21,750 bases of DNA from CAZBDU01 sp964490725 (lineage in GTDB: Bacteria > Spirochaetota > Spirochaetia > SZUA-6 > DRHE01): positions 1 through 21,750 of the forward strand of contig CAZBDU010000093.1 of NCBI GenBank assembly GCA_964490725.1, written 5' to 3'. The notes beneath the pieces were generated by a model. That model did not search any database. It saw only the letters and a list, made by a program, of their open reading frames with translations, and was not told where the DNA came from. Within the stretch, counting starts at the first letter, position 1; each line of letters opens with the position of its first letter. A program made the translations under genes and the position numbers. Positions 1 to 6,557 of this stretch are shown here, piece by piece.

Positions 1-62
1 TGGATCGCCTTGCCTACGCCCGGCTACCGGTCAACTATGCCCTACGGACTCCTAGTGAGCCG

Positions 63-605
63 TCATAGATGGATGCGCAGCCAGTCGAACACGGACCCTC
101 CAGGCATGAGGACCACGAAAAGCACCCTGAACACCAGGCTGACAGCGATGGGAAGCAAGACCGAGACCAGGATGATCTTCAGCCAGCCGCCTTTTCTCCA
201 GAAGAGCGCCAGAGTGGCGACCAGGTAGAGAAAGCTGGCCAGCTCAAAGAGCACCCGGCCCAGCAGCACGAACACGTAGACGGCAGTAAGAAGGACGATC
301 CAGAAGGTCCGCCTTACCCCTACCCGGCTGACGAATCGATTCAGGGAGAATCTCCGCAGCCTGCCCAGGAGCGCGGCCGCCGCCCCCCTGCGCACCGAGG
401 AGATCAACAGGGCCAGGCCCATGAAAAAGATGCAGACCGCCAGAAACAGGGGAACGAGGCCTGGGGCTGAGCTCCAGCCGCCAGGCCTCGGCATGTTCAA
501 GGACCAGACACCGACCACCAGGCTGAAAGCCATCAGGACGATGGAGCTGATGAAATCAACGCCGGGCGTGGATTCTCTGTCCGGCTCTGTCTGCTCCTTT
601 CCCAT
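63..605 (-). CDS. tctB: TctB-family small membrane subunit of a tripartite tricarboxylate transporter
   Basis: A 180-residue hydrophobic protein. Segments at about residues 18-36, 50-69, 100-135 (probably two helices) and 145-168 look membrane-spanning, giving four to five helices, as in TctB proteins (usually 150-180 aa). TctB is the small inner-membrane subunit that works with the large permease TctA and the periplasmic binding protein TctC to import carboxylates. It lies 9 nt downstream of a TctC remnant on the same strand, in the usual order C-B-A. No TctA start is visible in bases 1-62, so TctA, if present, begins outside the window. The ATG at 605 follows only a weak GA-rich ribosome site. 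The substrate cannot be told from the sequence. The TctB call rests on hydrophobicity pattern, length and neighbour rather than on a diagnostic motif. Confidence 0.8.
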   Translation of the reverse strand: MGKEQTEPDRESTPGVDFISSIVLMAFSLVVGVWSLNMPRPGGWSSAPGLVPLFLAVCIFFMGLALLISSVRRGAAAALLGRLRRFSLNRFVSRVGVRRTFWIVLLTAVYVFVLLGRVLFELASFLYLVATLALFWRKGGWLKIILVSVLLPIAVSLVFRVLFVVLMPGGSVFDWLRIHL

Positions 606-614
606 TGCTTTCGC

Positions 615-1412
615 TTACTTGAGGCGAGGCTCGTAGCCTTCCGGCGGCCACCAGGCATCGAAGTCCTTGGGCCGCGGCAGCCCCAGGTCCGCCGGGTTGG
701 CCTTCACCCCTTCCAGCTTCATGTCCCAGAAAAGCCAGGCGGTGACGGACTCCCGCAGCGCCGCCAGGCGGTCGGCATCTTCTCCCACGGCGATGGCCTT
801 GAAGAAGAACCTCTTCTCCAAGAGGCTCTCGAACTCAGGGGAGTTCACCGCGGCCACGAACGCTTCCTGGATCTTCTTCAGTATCGGCACCGGGGTGTCC
901 CTCTTGACGCCCAGGGTGTATTCCGAGCCGAAGGGTGCATACCCGGCAAGCCCGGGCACGGAGTCGGTGATCGGCGCCAGCACCGTGCCGTCTTTGAGGG
1001 TGATGGGCTCCTTGACGAACACGGCCAGGTTCCTGAGGTTTCCCGCCCGAATGTGCTCTATCTGCTCGTGAAGACCGCTTCCCACGACGTCCACCTCTCC
1101 CTGCAGGGCGGCCATCACTGCAGGCTGTCCGCCTTTGTAGGGGATCTGGCGAACGTCGATCCCGGCCACGCTGGCCAGAATCTCGTTTCCTTCATGCCAG
1201 ATGCCCCCAACCCCGGAGTTGGACATGGTATACTTGCCGGGATTCTCGCGGGCTGCCTTCAGGAAGTCTTCCATGGTGTGAAACGGGGAATCCGGCCTGA
1301 CGGCCCAGGCCTGCACCCCATTGGCCGCCTTGAAGTACTGCCAGTCCTTCCACCCTACCAGCTTGGTGTGTCCCATGACCCGCAGCGGTTTGCTGAACTG
1401 CGAGCCGCCCAT
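615..1412 (-). pseudogene. tctC: TctC/Bug-family solute-binding protein, N-terminally truncated
   Basis: The 265-residue frame matches the Bug/TctC periplasmic binding fold from about its middle onward. Visible family landmarks are RPDSPFHTMEDFLKAA, SNSGVGG, the IPYKGGQPAVMAALQGEVD stretch (residues about 90-108) and a C-terminal TPVPILKKIQEAF helix. Family members are about 320 aa with a signal peptide, and the RPDSPF-like segment normally lies near residue 125-130; here it is near residue 38. About 90 residues are therefore missing, including the signal peptide and the first ligand-binding loops. The frame stays open upstream only to a stop at 1461-1463, and the extra codons (with several Cys and Trp) do not look like the missing part. 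Without a signal peptide the product cannot reach the periplasm, so I call it a remnant. A deletion, rearrangement or assembly join near 1412-1500 are all possible causes. Confidence 0.75.
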
Positions 1413-1500
1413 CCACCAGTCTGAACAGATCGGACAGGGATCTTCGCTACCTGGAGTTCTTTACCTGCCCGCCGTTGTCCGCCGACTTCCAGGAAGCGGA

Positions 1501-1518
1501 GTGAAGGGACCCCTTCAC
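1501..1518 (-). terminator. Hairpin overlapping the stop codon of the HD-domain gene
   Basis: GTGAAGGG (1501-1508) and CCCTTCAC (1511-1518) form a perfect inverted repeat around a 2-nt centre; in RNA this gives about 7 bp with a 4-nt loop. On the minus strand it covers the TGA stop of the HD-domain gene and is followed by a moderately pyrimidine-rich stretch, not a strong U-tract. It is a plausible intrinsic terminator separating that gene from the TctC remnant. Confidence 0.5.
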
Positions 1519-2147
1519 CAGGCGTGCCACCGCCGGCGGCGGAACACCTCCCTCACCTCCTCCAGGAAGGTGAGCGCCAGCGGCAGAAGGGAATCCGCCT
1601 CGAGCCCCTTCAGAAAGACGCCGGCCAGGCTCCTGTAGTAGCGCTCCTGCAGCCTGCGGGGCCGGCTGAACCGCCCCCACACTCCCTCCCCCAGCCGGGC
1701 CTGCTCTTCACGGATGGAGCGCAGGTTGTGCAGCTTGTCCGCCAGGGCGATGGCCAGGCTCTCCCGCCCGCGGCCGGGCAGGTGCTGCAGGGTGTGGCGC
1801 TTGCGCACCTCCCAGGGCAGGCTCTTGTCCGGCTCGGAAACCGACTCCACCAGCTCCGCCACCCGCGGCCCGAAGCGCCGCCGCAGCTCTCCGGAGCTGA
1901 CCGGCGTGTCCTCCAGCGTGTCGTGCAGCACTCCGGCCGCCACCACCTCCGGCGGCAGACCCTCCCGGGCCAGGATGCGCGCCACCTCCAGCAGGTGCGT
2001 CAGGTAGGGGACCCGCGTCCCCTTGCGCCGCTGGCCCCGGTGAGCCTCCGCGGCGAACCCGATGGCCCGGAAGACAATCTCCTCCCGCTGCCCGTCTCTG
2101 CTCAACCCCCTGCTCCCTTCGGGCCGGGCCAAAGAGGCCGGCCCCAT
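1515..2147 (-). CDS. HD-domain (p)ppGpp hydrolase-like protein (SpoT/MESH1-type, stand-alone)
   Basis: A 210-residue protein with the metal-dependent HD fold of RelA/SpoT hydrolases. The order is AHRGQRRKG...PYLTH (residues 35-51), LHDTLEDT (74-81) and LADKLHNL (135-142). H51, H75, D76 and D137 match the Mn ligands of the family, and E79-D80 the catalytic pair. No synthetase, TGS or ACT domain follows, so it resembles small alarmone hydrolases that remove the 3' diphosphate of (p)ppGpp in the cytoplasm. The substrate is inferred, since other HD_4 proteins act on different nucleotides. An ATG at 2183 would add 12 residues. I prefer ATG 2147 because a TCGACA-N17-TAGTAT promoter candidate (2210-2182) would start transcription near 2175. 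Neither start has a clear ribosome site. A hairpin at the stop suggests a monocistronic gene. Confidence 0.8.
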   Translation of the reverse strand: MGPASLARPEGSRGLSRDGQREEIVFRAIGFAAEAHRGQRRKGTRVPYLTHLLEVARILAREGLPPEVVAAGVLHDTLEDTPVSSGELRRRFGPRVAELVESVSEPDKSLPWEVRKRHTLQHLPGRGRESLAIALADKLHNLRSIREEQARLGEGVWGRFSRPRRLQERYYRSLAGVFLKGLEADSLLPLALTFLEEVREVFRRRRWHAW

Positions 2148-2181
2148 CGCTAAAGGTGTGCCGGAAAGATGTCGACAGAAC

Positions 2182-2210
2182 ATACTAATGAGAGCTTTCA
2201 GCGCTGTCGA
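2182..2210 (-). promoter_or_regulatory. Candidate sigma70 promoter of the HD-domain gene
   Basis: On the minus strand TCGACA (2210-2205), a 17-nt spacer and TAGTAT (2187-2182). Five of six -35 bases and four of six -10 bases match consensus. It lies inside the 5' end of the divergent small gene, so the two genes would interfere. Confidence 0.35.
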
Positions 2211-2379
2211 GCGGGAGCTGTTCGACCGTGCAGTGCGGCGCTACGGCACGATACGCCCCTGCCGGGGCAAGAGCTTCACGGAGTGTTTCACCGTCCGCGA
2301 CGGCTCCCTGCAGTTCTGGTTCAACGACGCCACCGGCAATACCCACCTGCTCAGCCACCGGATGCGGGTGCCCGCCTGA
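2188..2379 (+). CDS. Small conserved-looking protein of unknown function (63 aa)
   Basis: A 63-residue frame beginning MRAFSAVERELFDRAV and ending at TGA 2377-2379. I do not recognise a named family. It looks real because G/C dominates third codon positions as in neighbouring genes, the amino-acid mix is that of a folded soluble protein (aromatics in LQFWFND, a charged N-terminal helix, C32 and C20), and it fills the gap between two minus-strand genes. There is no signal peptide or membrane segment. The frame is open upstream to 2062, but that part runs antisense through the HD gene and has poor composition. The ATG at 2188 has no good ribosome site. It is divergent from the HD-domain hydrolase, with only 40 nt between starts. 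Confidence 0.55.
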   Translation: MRAFSAVERELFDRAVRRYGTIRPCRGKSFTECFTVRDGSLQFWFNDATGNTHLLSHRMRVPA

Positions 2380-2380
2380 G

Positions 2381-2396
2381 GCCGCCAGCCGGCGGC
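2381..2396. terminator. GC-rich hairpin between convergent genes
   Basis: GCCGCC (2381-2386), loop AGCC, GGCGGC (2391-2396), starting 2 nt after the stop of the small plus-strand gene and 36 nt past the stop of the minus-strand barrel gene. There is no T-tract on either side, so it may be a folding barrier or Rho-independent terminator of modest strength acting in both directions. Confidence 0.4.
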
Positions 2397-2431
2397 GCCG
2401 CCCCGCGCGCGGCCGCCTTTCGGGCCTGCCC

Positions 2432-3538
2432 CTACAGCCGCAGCGCCAGCCCCAACCCCACCGGCTCGAAGAACACGCCGACTCCCTCCATGTTGTAGCC
2501 GCTGGTGTTCAGGTTCACGCCGATCAGCATGAACGGATTGACGCTCACCGCGGTGCGCAGCTTCAACGCCATCCTCGGGGTGAGGTTGAAGGCCAGATAG
2601 CCCTCAACGGTGAGAAGCTCGTACAACACCCAGGCGGACTCCCCCTGGGCCAGGCTGATCCCCGTGCGCATGGTGGTGCCGTCCCAGGCAACGTTCTGCA
2701 GGTCCTCCAGGGCGTAGACGTTCACCGGGCCCACCCGCACCATGAGCGTGAAGCCGCCGGAAATCCGGTCCAGTGTCCGGTAGCTGACGCCGATCCCGGG
2801 AAGCAGGAAGGTGTTGCGGGACAGGAAGTCGGTGCGGGTGCTGTCGTCGCGGGCGAAGGTCATGAACACGTTGCGGTCGAAGTAGAGGCTGGCCACCAGA
2901 CCGGCGCTGGGCCCGAAGAACCAGGCGGCATCCAGACGCAGCGGCAGCGCCCGGGGGTAGCTGTCCAGGCCGCCCTCGCGCATCATCCGGAACAGCTGCC
3001 CCGCCCACACGGACAGCTCCAGGCGGCGGTTCATGCTGTCGGCGAAGTCGATCTGCTCCACCACCCGCTTCAGCCGCTGCTCGCGGACGCGGGAGGTGAC
3101 CTTCACCTGCGGCTCCACCGGCCCCAGATGGCCCACGAAGCGCTGCGCCGTCTCCTCGATCCAGGCCGCGCAGACCTGGTAGTCCAGGCTGCCTGGCCGG
3201 AAGGAGAAGCTCCCCTCGCTGACCGCGGTCCCCCCTTCCTTCAGGGAGGCCGTCACCGCCACTGCATCCCCCTGAGGAGCCGCGGAGACGGCGATCACGG
3301 AGTTGGCCCGTCCCGGCTCGCTCACCGGGACGATGTCCACCAGCGCGGCGGCGCGCGCCTGGAGGATCCCCGGGAGCCTCGCCAGCAGGACCTGCTCTTC
3401 CGGGCCCACCTCCACGCCGGGAGCGCTCGCCAGCGGCTCGGTGAACACGCGCCGGGGAATCAGGTAGCGCGGCTGGCCCCAGCCGGCCAGCGCCGCGCAC
3501 GCCAGCAGCGCCAGCGCCGCCGCGGCCCGCGCCTTCAC
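2432..3538 (-). CDS. Exported protein with predicted C-terminal outer-membrane beta-barrel
   Basis: A 368-residue protein starting at GTG 3538, whose GTGA overlaps the stop of the PEGA lipoprotein gene, so the two are translationally coupled. The N-terminus (MKARAAAALALLACAALAGWGQ) is a signal peptide; LLAC at residues 11-14 could be a relaxed lipobox, otherwise signal peptidase I cleaves near residue 22. Residues about 22-165 are a mixed alpha/beta periplasmic part (an LPGILQAR helix, then a VTASLKEGG strand pair) somewhat like the nucleotide-free N-terminal domains of TolB-type proteins; this is a weak impression. From about residue 185 onward, alternating hydrophobic strands with aromatic ends (LELSVWAGQLF, DAAWFFGPSAGLVASLYF, the GVFFEPVGLGLALRL end) suggest an 8- to 12-strand barrel. 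The exact function is unknown. It probably forms an envelope complex with the upstream gene product. Confidence 0.75.
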   Translation of the reverse strand: MKARAAAALALLACAALAGWGQPRYLIPRRVFTEPLASAPGVEVGPEEQVLLARLPGILQARAAALVDIVPVSEPGRANSVIAVSAAPQGDAVAVTASLKEGGTAVSEGSFSFRPGSLDYQVCAAWIEETAQRFVGHLGPVEPQVKVTSRVREQRLKRVVEQIDFADSMNRRLELSVWAGQLFRMMREGGLDSYPRALPLRLDAAWFFGPSAGLVASLYFDRNVFMTFARDDSTRTDFLSRNTFLLPGIGVSYRTLDRISGGFTLMVRVGPVNVYALEDLQNVAWDGTTMRTGISLAQGESAWVLYELLTVEGYLAFNLTPRMALKLRTAVSVNPFMLIGVNLNTSGYNMEGVGVFFEPVGLGLALRL

Positions 3539-5295
3539 CAGGTCACCCCCGAGCCGAGGTACATCCAGACGTCGATCGGCACTGCCGTCAGGTTGGAGAA
3601 GTCGGCGTTCACCCGCCCTTCCACCAGGTTGAACATGAAGCCGCCGCCGAAGAAGGGCGCCGGACGGCTGAGCCGCCGGGACAGGTAGTACTTGAAGCCG
3701 GTGTCGAGCATGGCTCCGAAGAGGAAGTACGGTCCGTACCGCTGCGGCCCCAGCCCCGACAGGTCGGCGGTGAAGGCGCTGGCGAAGGTGAGACGCCCCA
3801 GGAGGGCCATGGTGATGTCGGAGCGGTAGCCCCGGAGGTACAGCTGCGGCCCCAGGCAGAGGGGCAGGTCGAGCTGCCAGGCCCCGCCCTGCTCGGGCCG
3901 GCGGCGGCGCACCACTGGGTTGAGCCGCACGTTCGCCGAAATGAGCGGCGTGAGGACCCGTTCGTAGGTGAAGCCGAAGGCCAGGGGCAGCTCCCCGGGC
4001 ATCCGGCTCTCGCCGTCTGTCCCAAGGGGATCGCCCGTCTGGCCGAACAGCACGTACGCGGCGGCGCTGTTGGGCTTGCCCACGCGCCGCGCGATGATCT
4101 CCCGCTGGGTGATCTTGCGCTCGTAGGTGACGATCTCCTGGGTGACCTCCTGAGACTCTTCGATTATCTCGCTGCCCGGCTCCGGCAGCACCTTGGCCAC
4201 CTTGTCGGCGAACTCCGAGGCCAGAGCGTCGATGGAGTCGAACACCGAGAAGCCCGACTCCCCCGTGTAGACCACGGCGGTCTTCACCCGTTCGGACTTC
4301 ACGTCGTAGAGACCCGCGTAGACGAACAGCTCGTCCGGACCGGCCTGGAACTCCCCCCTGACCAGCAGCTCGGCCCCGCTCCGCTCCGCCTCGGCGAAGC
4401 TCGCCGCCTCTTCGGCGCCGGTACCTTCCAGCACGACCAGCCGCGGATTGCCCCCCAGGCCGATCTTCAGGGTGTCGAAGAACACCGGCTCGTAGAAGTC
4501 GTACCTGCCGTCCCCGAGGTTCTCGAAGGGGGCCAGCAAGATGTGGTAGGTGCCGGGTTGAGAGGCCGCCGCTTCCTCCGCCTGCTGCTCCCGCCGCAGG
4601 GACAGGGTGGTGTTGATCTCGCCGTCCCCTTCCACGGTGACGAACTTGCGCACCGGCTGGAAGCCCTCCTTGTCGAGCTTGAGCAGGTGCTTGCCCGCCG
4701 ACAGCTGCACCGGGATCGGCGTTCGGCCCCAGTTCTGCTCGTCGATCACCACCTGCGCCCCCTCCGGGTCGCTGGCCACCTGGATACTGTAGCTCTCCTT
4801 TTCCAGCCGGTACCGCGGCCGGTAGGGGCCGAAACCCTCGAAGGCGGAGCCCATCCACTGCTCGAAACCGATGTAGTCGGTGAGGGTCTCGCTGGCCCTG
4901 CGCTGGTCCTCCGGCTGCACCGGCCGCAGCTCCACCTGCGCCCCGGCCGCCACCAGCGCCTTCAGCGGGCAGAGGGTGACGCTGCCGGGGGCAACGGTCA
5001 CTCCGGCCTGCCCCGCCCCGCCGGCGCCGCCTGCCGGCTGCCCGGCAAAGCTCACGCGGTAGCGCCCCGCGGGCAGGCGGCGGAACACCACCTGGACGGG
5101 GTTGGGATTCAGGGCCAGGGTCAAGCTCTCCGGCCCCTCCAGGCTCAGCCGCGCCCCGACACGGCCTGCCTCCTCCGCGCTGCGCTCGGCCACCAGCACC
5201 AACAGTCCGTCCCGCTCTCCCCGGGGCCCGGGGAAGGTGGCGCAGGAGCCAAGCACCACCAGGGCCAGCAGAGCGCCGGCAAGCACTGCTTTCAT
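3535..5295 (-). CDS. PEGA-domain lipoprotein with barrel-like C-terminal region
   Basis: A 586-residue protein. Residues 1-18 (MKAVLAGALLALVVLGSC) form a lipoprotein signal with lipobox VLGSC and lipidated C18. Residues about 169-233 are a PEGA domain: DPEGA at 176-180 is literally present, followed by VVIDEQNWGRTP and the AGKHLLKLDKEGF stretch. PEGA domains are surface or periplasmic beta-sandwich repeats. Residues 250-375 (ILLAPFENLGDGRYDFYEP, then LVVLEG and a GAELLVRGEF strand) resemble the alpha/beta fold of TolB-N or CsgG-like proteins. After a charged coiled-coil-like linker (372-402), residues 435-586 alternate like outer-membrane strands and end in Trp. The ATG at 5295 was chosen because signal peptide and promoter agree. 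The 56 extra upstream codons in this frame are noise. No enzyme motif is visible. Confidence 0.8.
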   Translation of the reverse strand: MKAVLAGALLALVVLGSCATFPGPRGERDGLLVLVAERSAEEAGRVGARLSLEGPESLTLALNPNPVQVVFRRLPAGRYRVSFAGQPAGGAGGAGQAGVTVAPGSVTLCPLKALVAAGAQVELRPVQPEDQRRASETLTDYIGFEQWMGSAFEGFGPYRPRYRLEKESYSIQVASDPEGAQVVIDEQNWGRTPIPVQLSAGKHLLKLDKEGFQPVRKFVTVEGDGEINTTLSLRREQQAEEAAASQPGTYHILLAPFENLGDGRYDFYEPVFFDTLKIGLGGNPRLVVLEGTGAEEAASFAEAERSGAELLVRGEFQAGPDELFVYAGLYDVKSERVKTAVVYTGESGFSVFDSIDALASEFADKVAKVLPEPGSEIIEESQEVTQEIVTYERKITQREIIARRVGKPNSAAAYVLFGQTGDPLGTDGESRMPGELPLAFGFTYERVLTPLISANVRLNPVVRRRRPEQGGAWQLDLPLCLGPQLYLRGYRSDITMALLGRLTFASAFTADLSGLGPQRYGPYFLFGAMLDTGFKYYLSRRLSRPAPFFGGGFMFNLVEGRVNADFSNLTAVPIDVWMYLGSGVTW

Positions 5296-5302
5296 CCGTC
5301 CC

Positions 5303-5331
5303 AGAGTACCCGGGGACGCGCCCGGTGTCAA
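5303..5331 (-). promoter_or_regulatory. Sigma70 promoter of the PEGA-lipoprotein operon
   Basis: On the minus strand a perfect TTGACA (5331-5326), 17-nt spacer and TACTCT (5308-5303). The -10 ends 7 nt before the ATG at 5295, so transcription would start at or within a base or two of the start codon, making a leaderless mRNA. Confidence 0.6.
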
Positions 5332-5363
5332 ACCGCAGACCCCGCGGCAGGCAGCCGGGTCCG

Positions 5364-5385
5364 GGCGCCGCGAGCGTGCGGCGCC
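5364..5385. repeat. Inverted repeat in the divergent intergenic region
   Basis: GGCGCCGC (5364-5371) and GCGGCGCC (5378-5385), a perfect 8-bp dyad with a 6-nt centre, lying between the promoters of the PEGA operon and the nuclease operon. It could be an operator serving either side, or chance in GC-rich DNA. Confidence 0.35.
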
Positions 5386-5424
5386 GGAGCACCGGCCGGC
5401 CCGCTGGCCCTTCCACCACGGAGT

Positions 5425-5433
5425 TGCTACAAT
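5425..5433 (+). promoter_or_regulatory. Extended -10 promoter of the SbcD/SbcC-like operon
   Basis: TGCTACAAT (5425-5433) is an extended -10 (TGn followed by TACAAT, five of six to consensus). No good -35 is seen 16-18 nt upstream. The -10 ends 8 nt before ATG 5442, again predicting an almost leaderless transcript. Confidence 0.55.
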
Positions 5434-5441
5434 GAGGCGGC

Positions 5442-6557
5442 ATGAAGCTGAAGATACTCGCAACCTCGGATCTGCACCTGGGAATGCGTTTTTCGGGCTA
5501 CCCGGAGGTGATGGAAAAGCTCAGCGAAGCGCGTTTCCGCACCCTGGAGAGGCTGGTGGAGGAGGCCAACCGCCGCGAATGCGGGCTGTTCGTGGTGGCA
5601 GGGGACCTCTTCCACGGCGTCAGGGTCACCCGCGCCGAGGTGTCACGGGCGGCTTCGGTCCTGGCCGGCTTCGAGGGGGCTGCGGCAGCGGTTCTGCCGG
5701 GCAACCACGACTTCCACGTGGGAAGGGCCGGCGGCCTGTGGGCCGGATTCCGGGAGCAGGCGGGCGACCGGGTGCGCCTCCTGGAGCAGCCCGGAAGCTA
5801 CCCCCTGGATCACTACGGCCTGGAGGTACAGCTGCACGCCGGCCCCTGCGACGCCCGGACCTCTGCCCGGCATGCGCTGTCCTGGATGGAGCGCGGGGTC
5901 CAGCGGGACCCGGGCGTGCTGCACATAGGGGTGGCGCACGGAAGCATCGCCGGCATCACCGCGGATCCGGGGGGCAGCTACTTCCCCATGAAGGCCGAAG
6001 AGCTTGCGGCCCTGGGCGCAGACCTGTGGATCGTCGGCCACACTCACCTCCCCCACGCCGGGCGCATCGGCCCGCACAGCCACCTGTTCGTACCGGGCAC
6101 GCCGGAGCCGGACGGCTTCGACTGCCGCCACGGCGGGCAGGCCTGGCTCATCGAGGTGGAGGAAGGCGAGGTGCGCCACGAAGCGCTCCCCTGCGGCACC
6201 TACCGCTTTGTGCGTGAGGAGGTCGAGCTCTTCCAGGAAGCGGACCTGGAGCGGCTGTTGGACCGCTACGGAGAAGCCGCCGGGGGGAAAAGGACCCTGC
6301 TGGATCTGACGCTGCGGGGGACCCTCGAGCGAGAGCTCTGGCGGGAGATCCCCACCCGCCTGGAGGCGCTGCGGGAGCGGCTGCTGTGGATGGAGGTGGA
6401 CCCGGGAGGCCTGGCGGAGAAGATCACCGCCGCGACGGTGGAGGAGGAGTTCACGGCAGGCTCCTTTCCCTTCAGGCTCCTGCAGCGGCTGCTGGCCGAA
6501 GAGGACGGAGAGGCGGTCCAGGAGGCCTACGAGCTGATCCGGGAGGTCCGGGGGTGA
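5442..6557 (+). CDS. Mre11/SbcD/YhaO-type DNA repair exonuclease subunit
   Basis: A 371-residue calcineurin-like metallophosphoesterase with the Mre11/SbcD set of metal-binding motifs: DLHLG (D10, H12), GDLFH (D55), GNHD (N88-H89-D90), AHG (H166) and GHTH (H200, H202). All expected ligands are present. Family members process DNA ends together with an SbcC/Rad50-like ATPase, and the next gene encodes such an ATPase with a GTGA overlap, so both are made together. The C-terminal part (about 240-371) is helical and charged, the usual capping/ATPase-interaction region, somewhat shorter than in classical SbcD. The MKLK start sits directly behind a TACAAT -10 and only a GAGG within 5 nt, so translation may begin leaderless. 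I prefer YhaO-type because the partner is YhaN/SbcC-like and lacks a Cys zinc hook, but that is a judgement. Confidence 0.88.
   Translation: MKLKILATSDLHLGMRFSGYPEVMEKLSEARFRTLERLVEEANRRECGLFVVAGDLFHGVRVTRAEVSRAASVLAGFEGAAAAVLPGNHDFHVGRAGGLWAGFREQAGDRVRLLEQPGSYPLDHYGLEVQLHAGPCDARTSARHALSWMERGVQRDPGVLHIGVAHGSIAGITADPGGSYFPMKAEELAALGADLWIVGHTHLPHAGRIGPHSHLFVPGTPEPDGFDCRHGGQAWLIEVEEGEVRHEALPCGTYRFVREEVELFQEADLERLLDRYGEAAGGKRTLLDLTLRGTLERELWREIPTRLEALRERLLWMEVDPGGLAEKITAATVEEEFTAGSFPFRLLQRLLAEEDGEAVQEAYELIREVRG

Noticed and set aside
1447..1680. Small minus-strand frame that could supply the missing TctC N-terminus by frameshift
   Set aside because: Its sequence is a shadow of the HD-domain gene and has no similarity to the start of TctC proteins.
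2432..5443. A 1003-codon open frame on the minus strand running through both envelope genes
   Set aside because: Only its last third (from GTG 3538) has a signal peptide and natural composition; the rest is Gly/Arg/Ala-rich noise opposite the PEGA gene reading frame.
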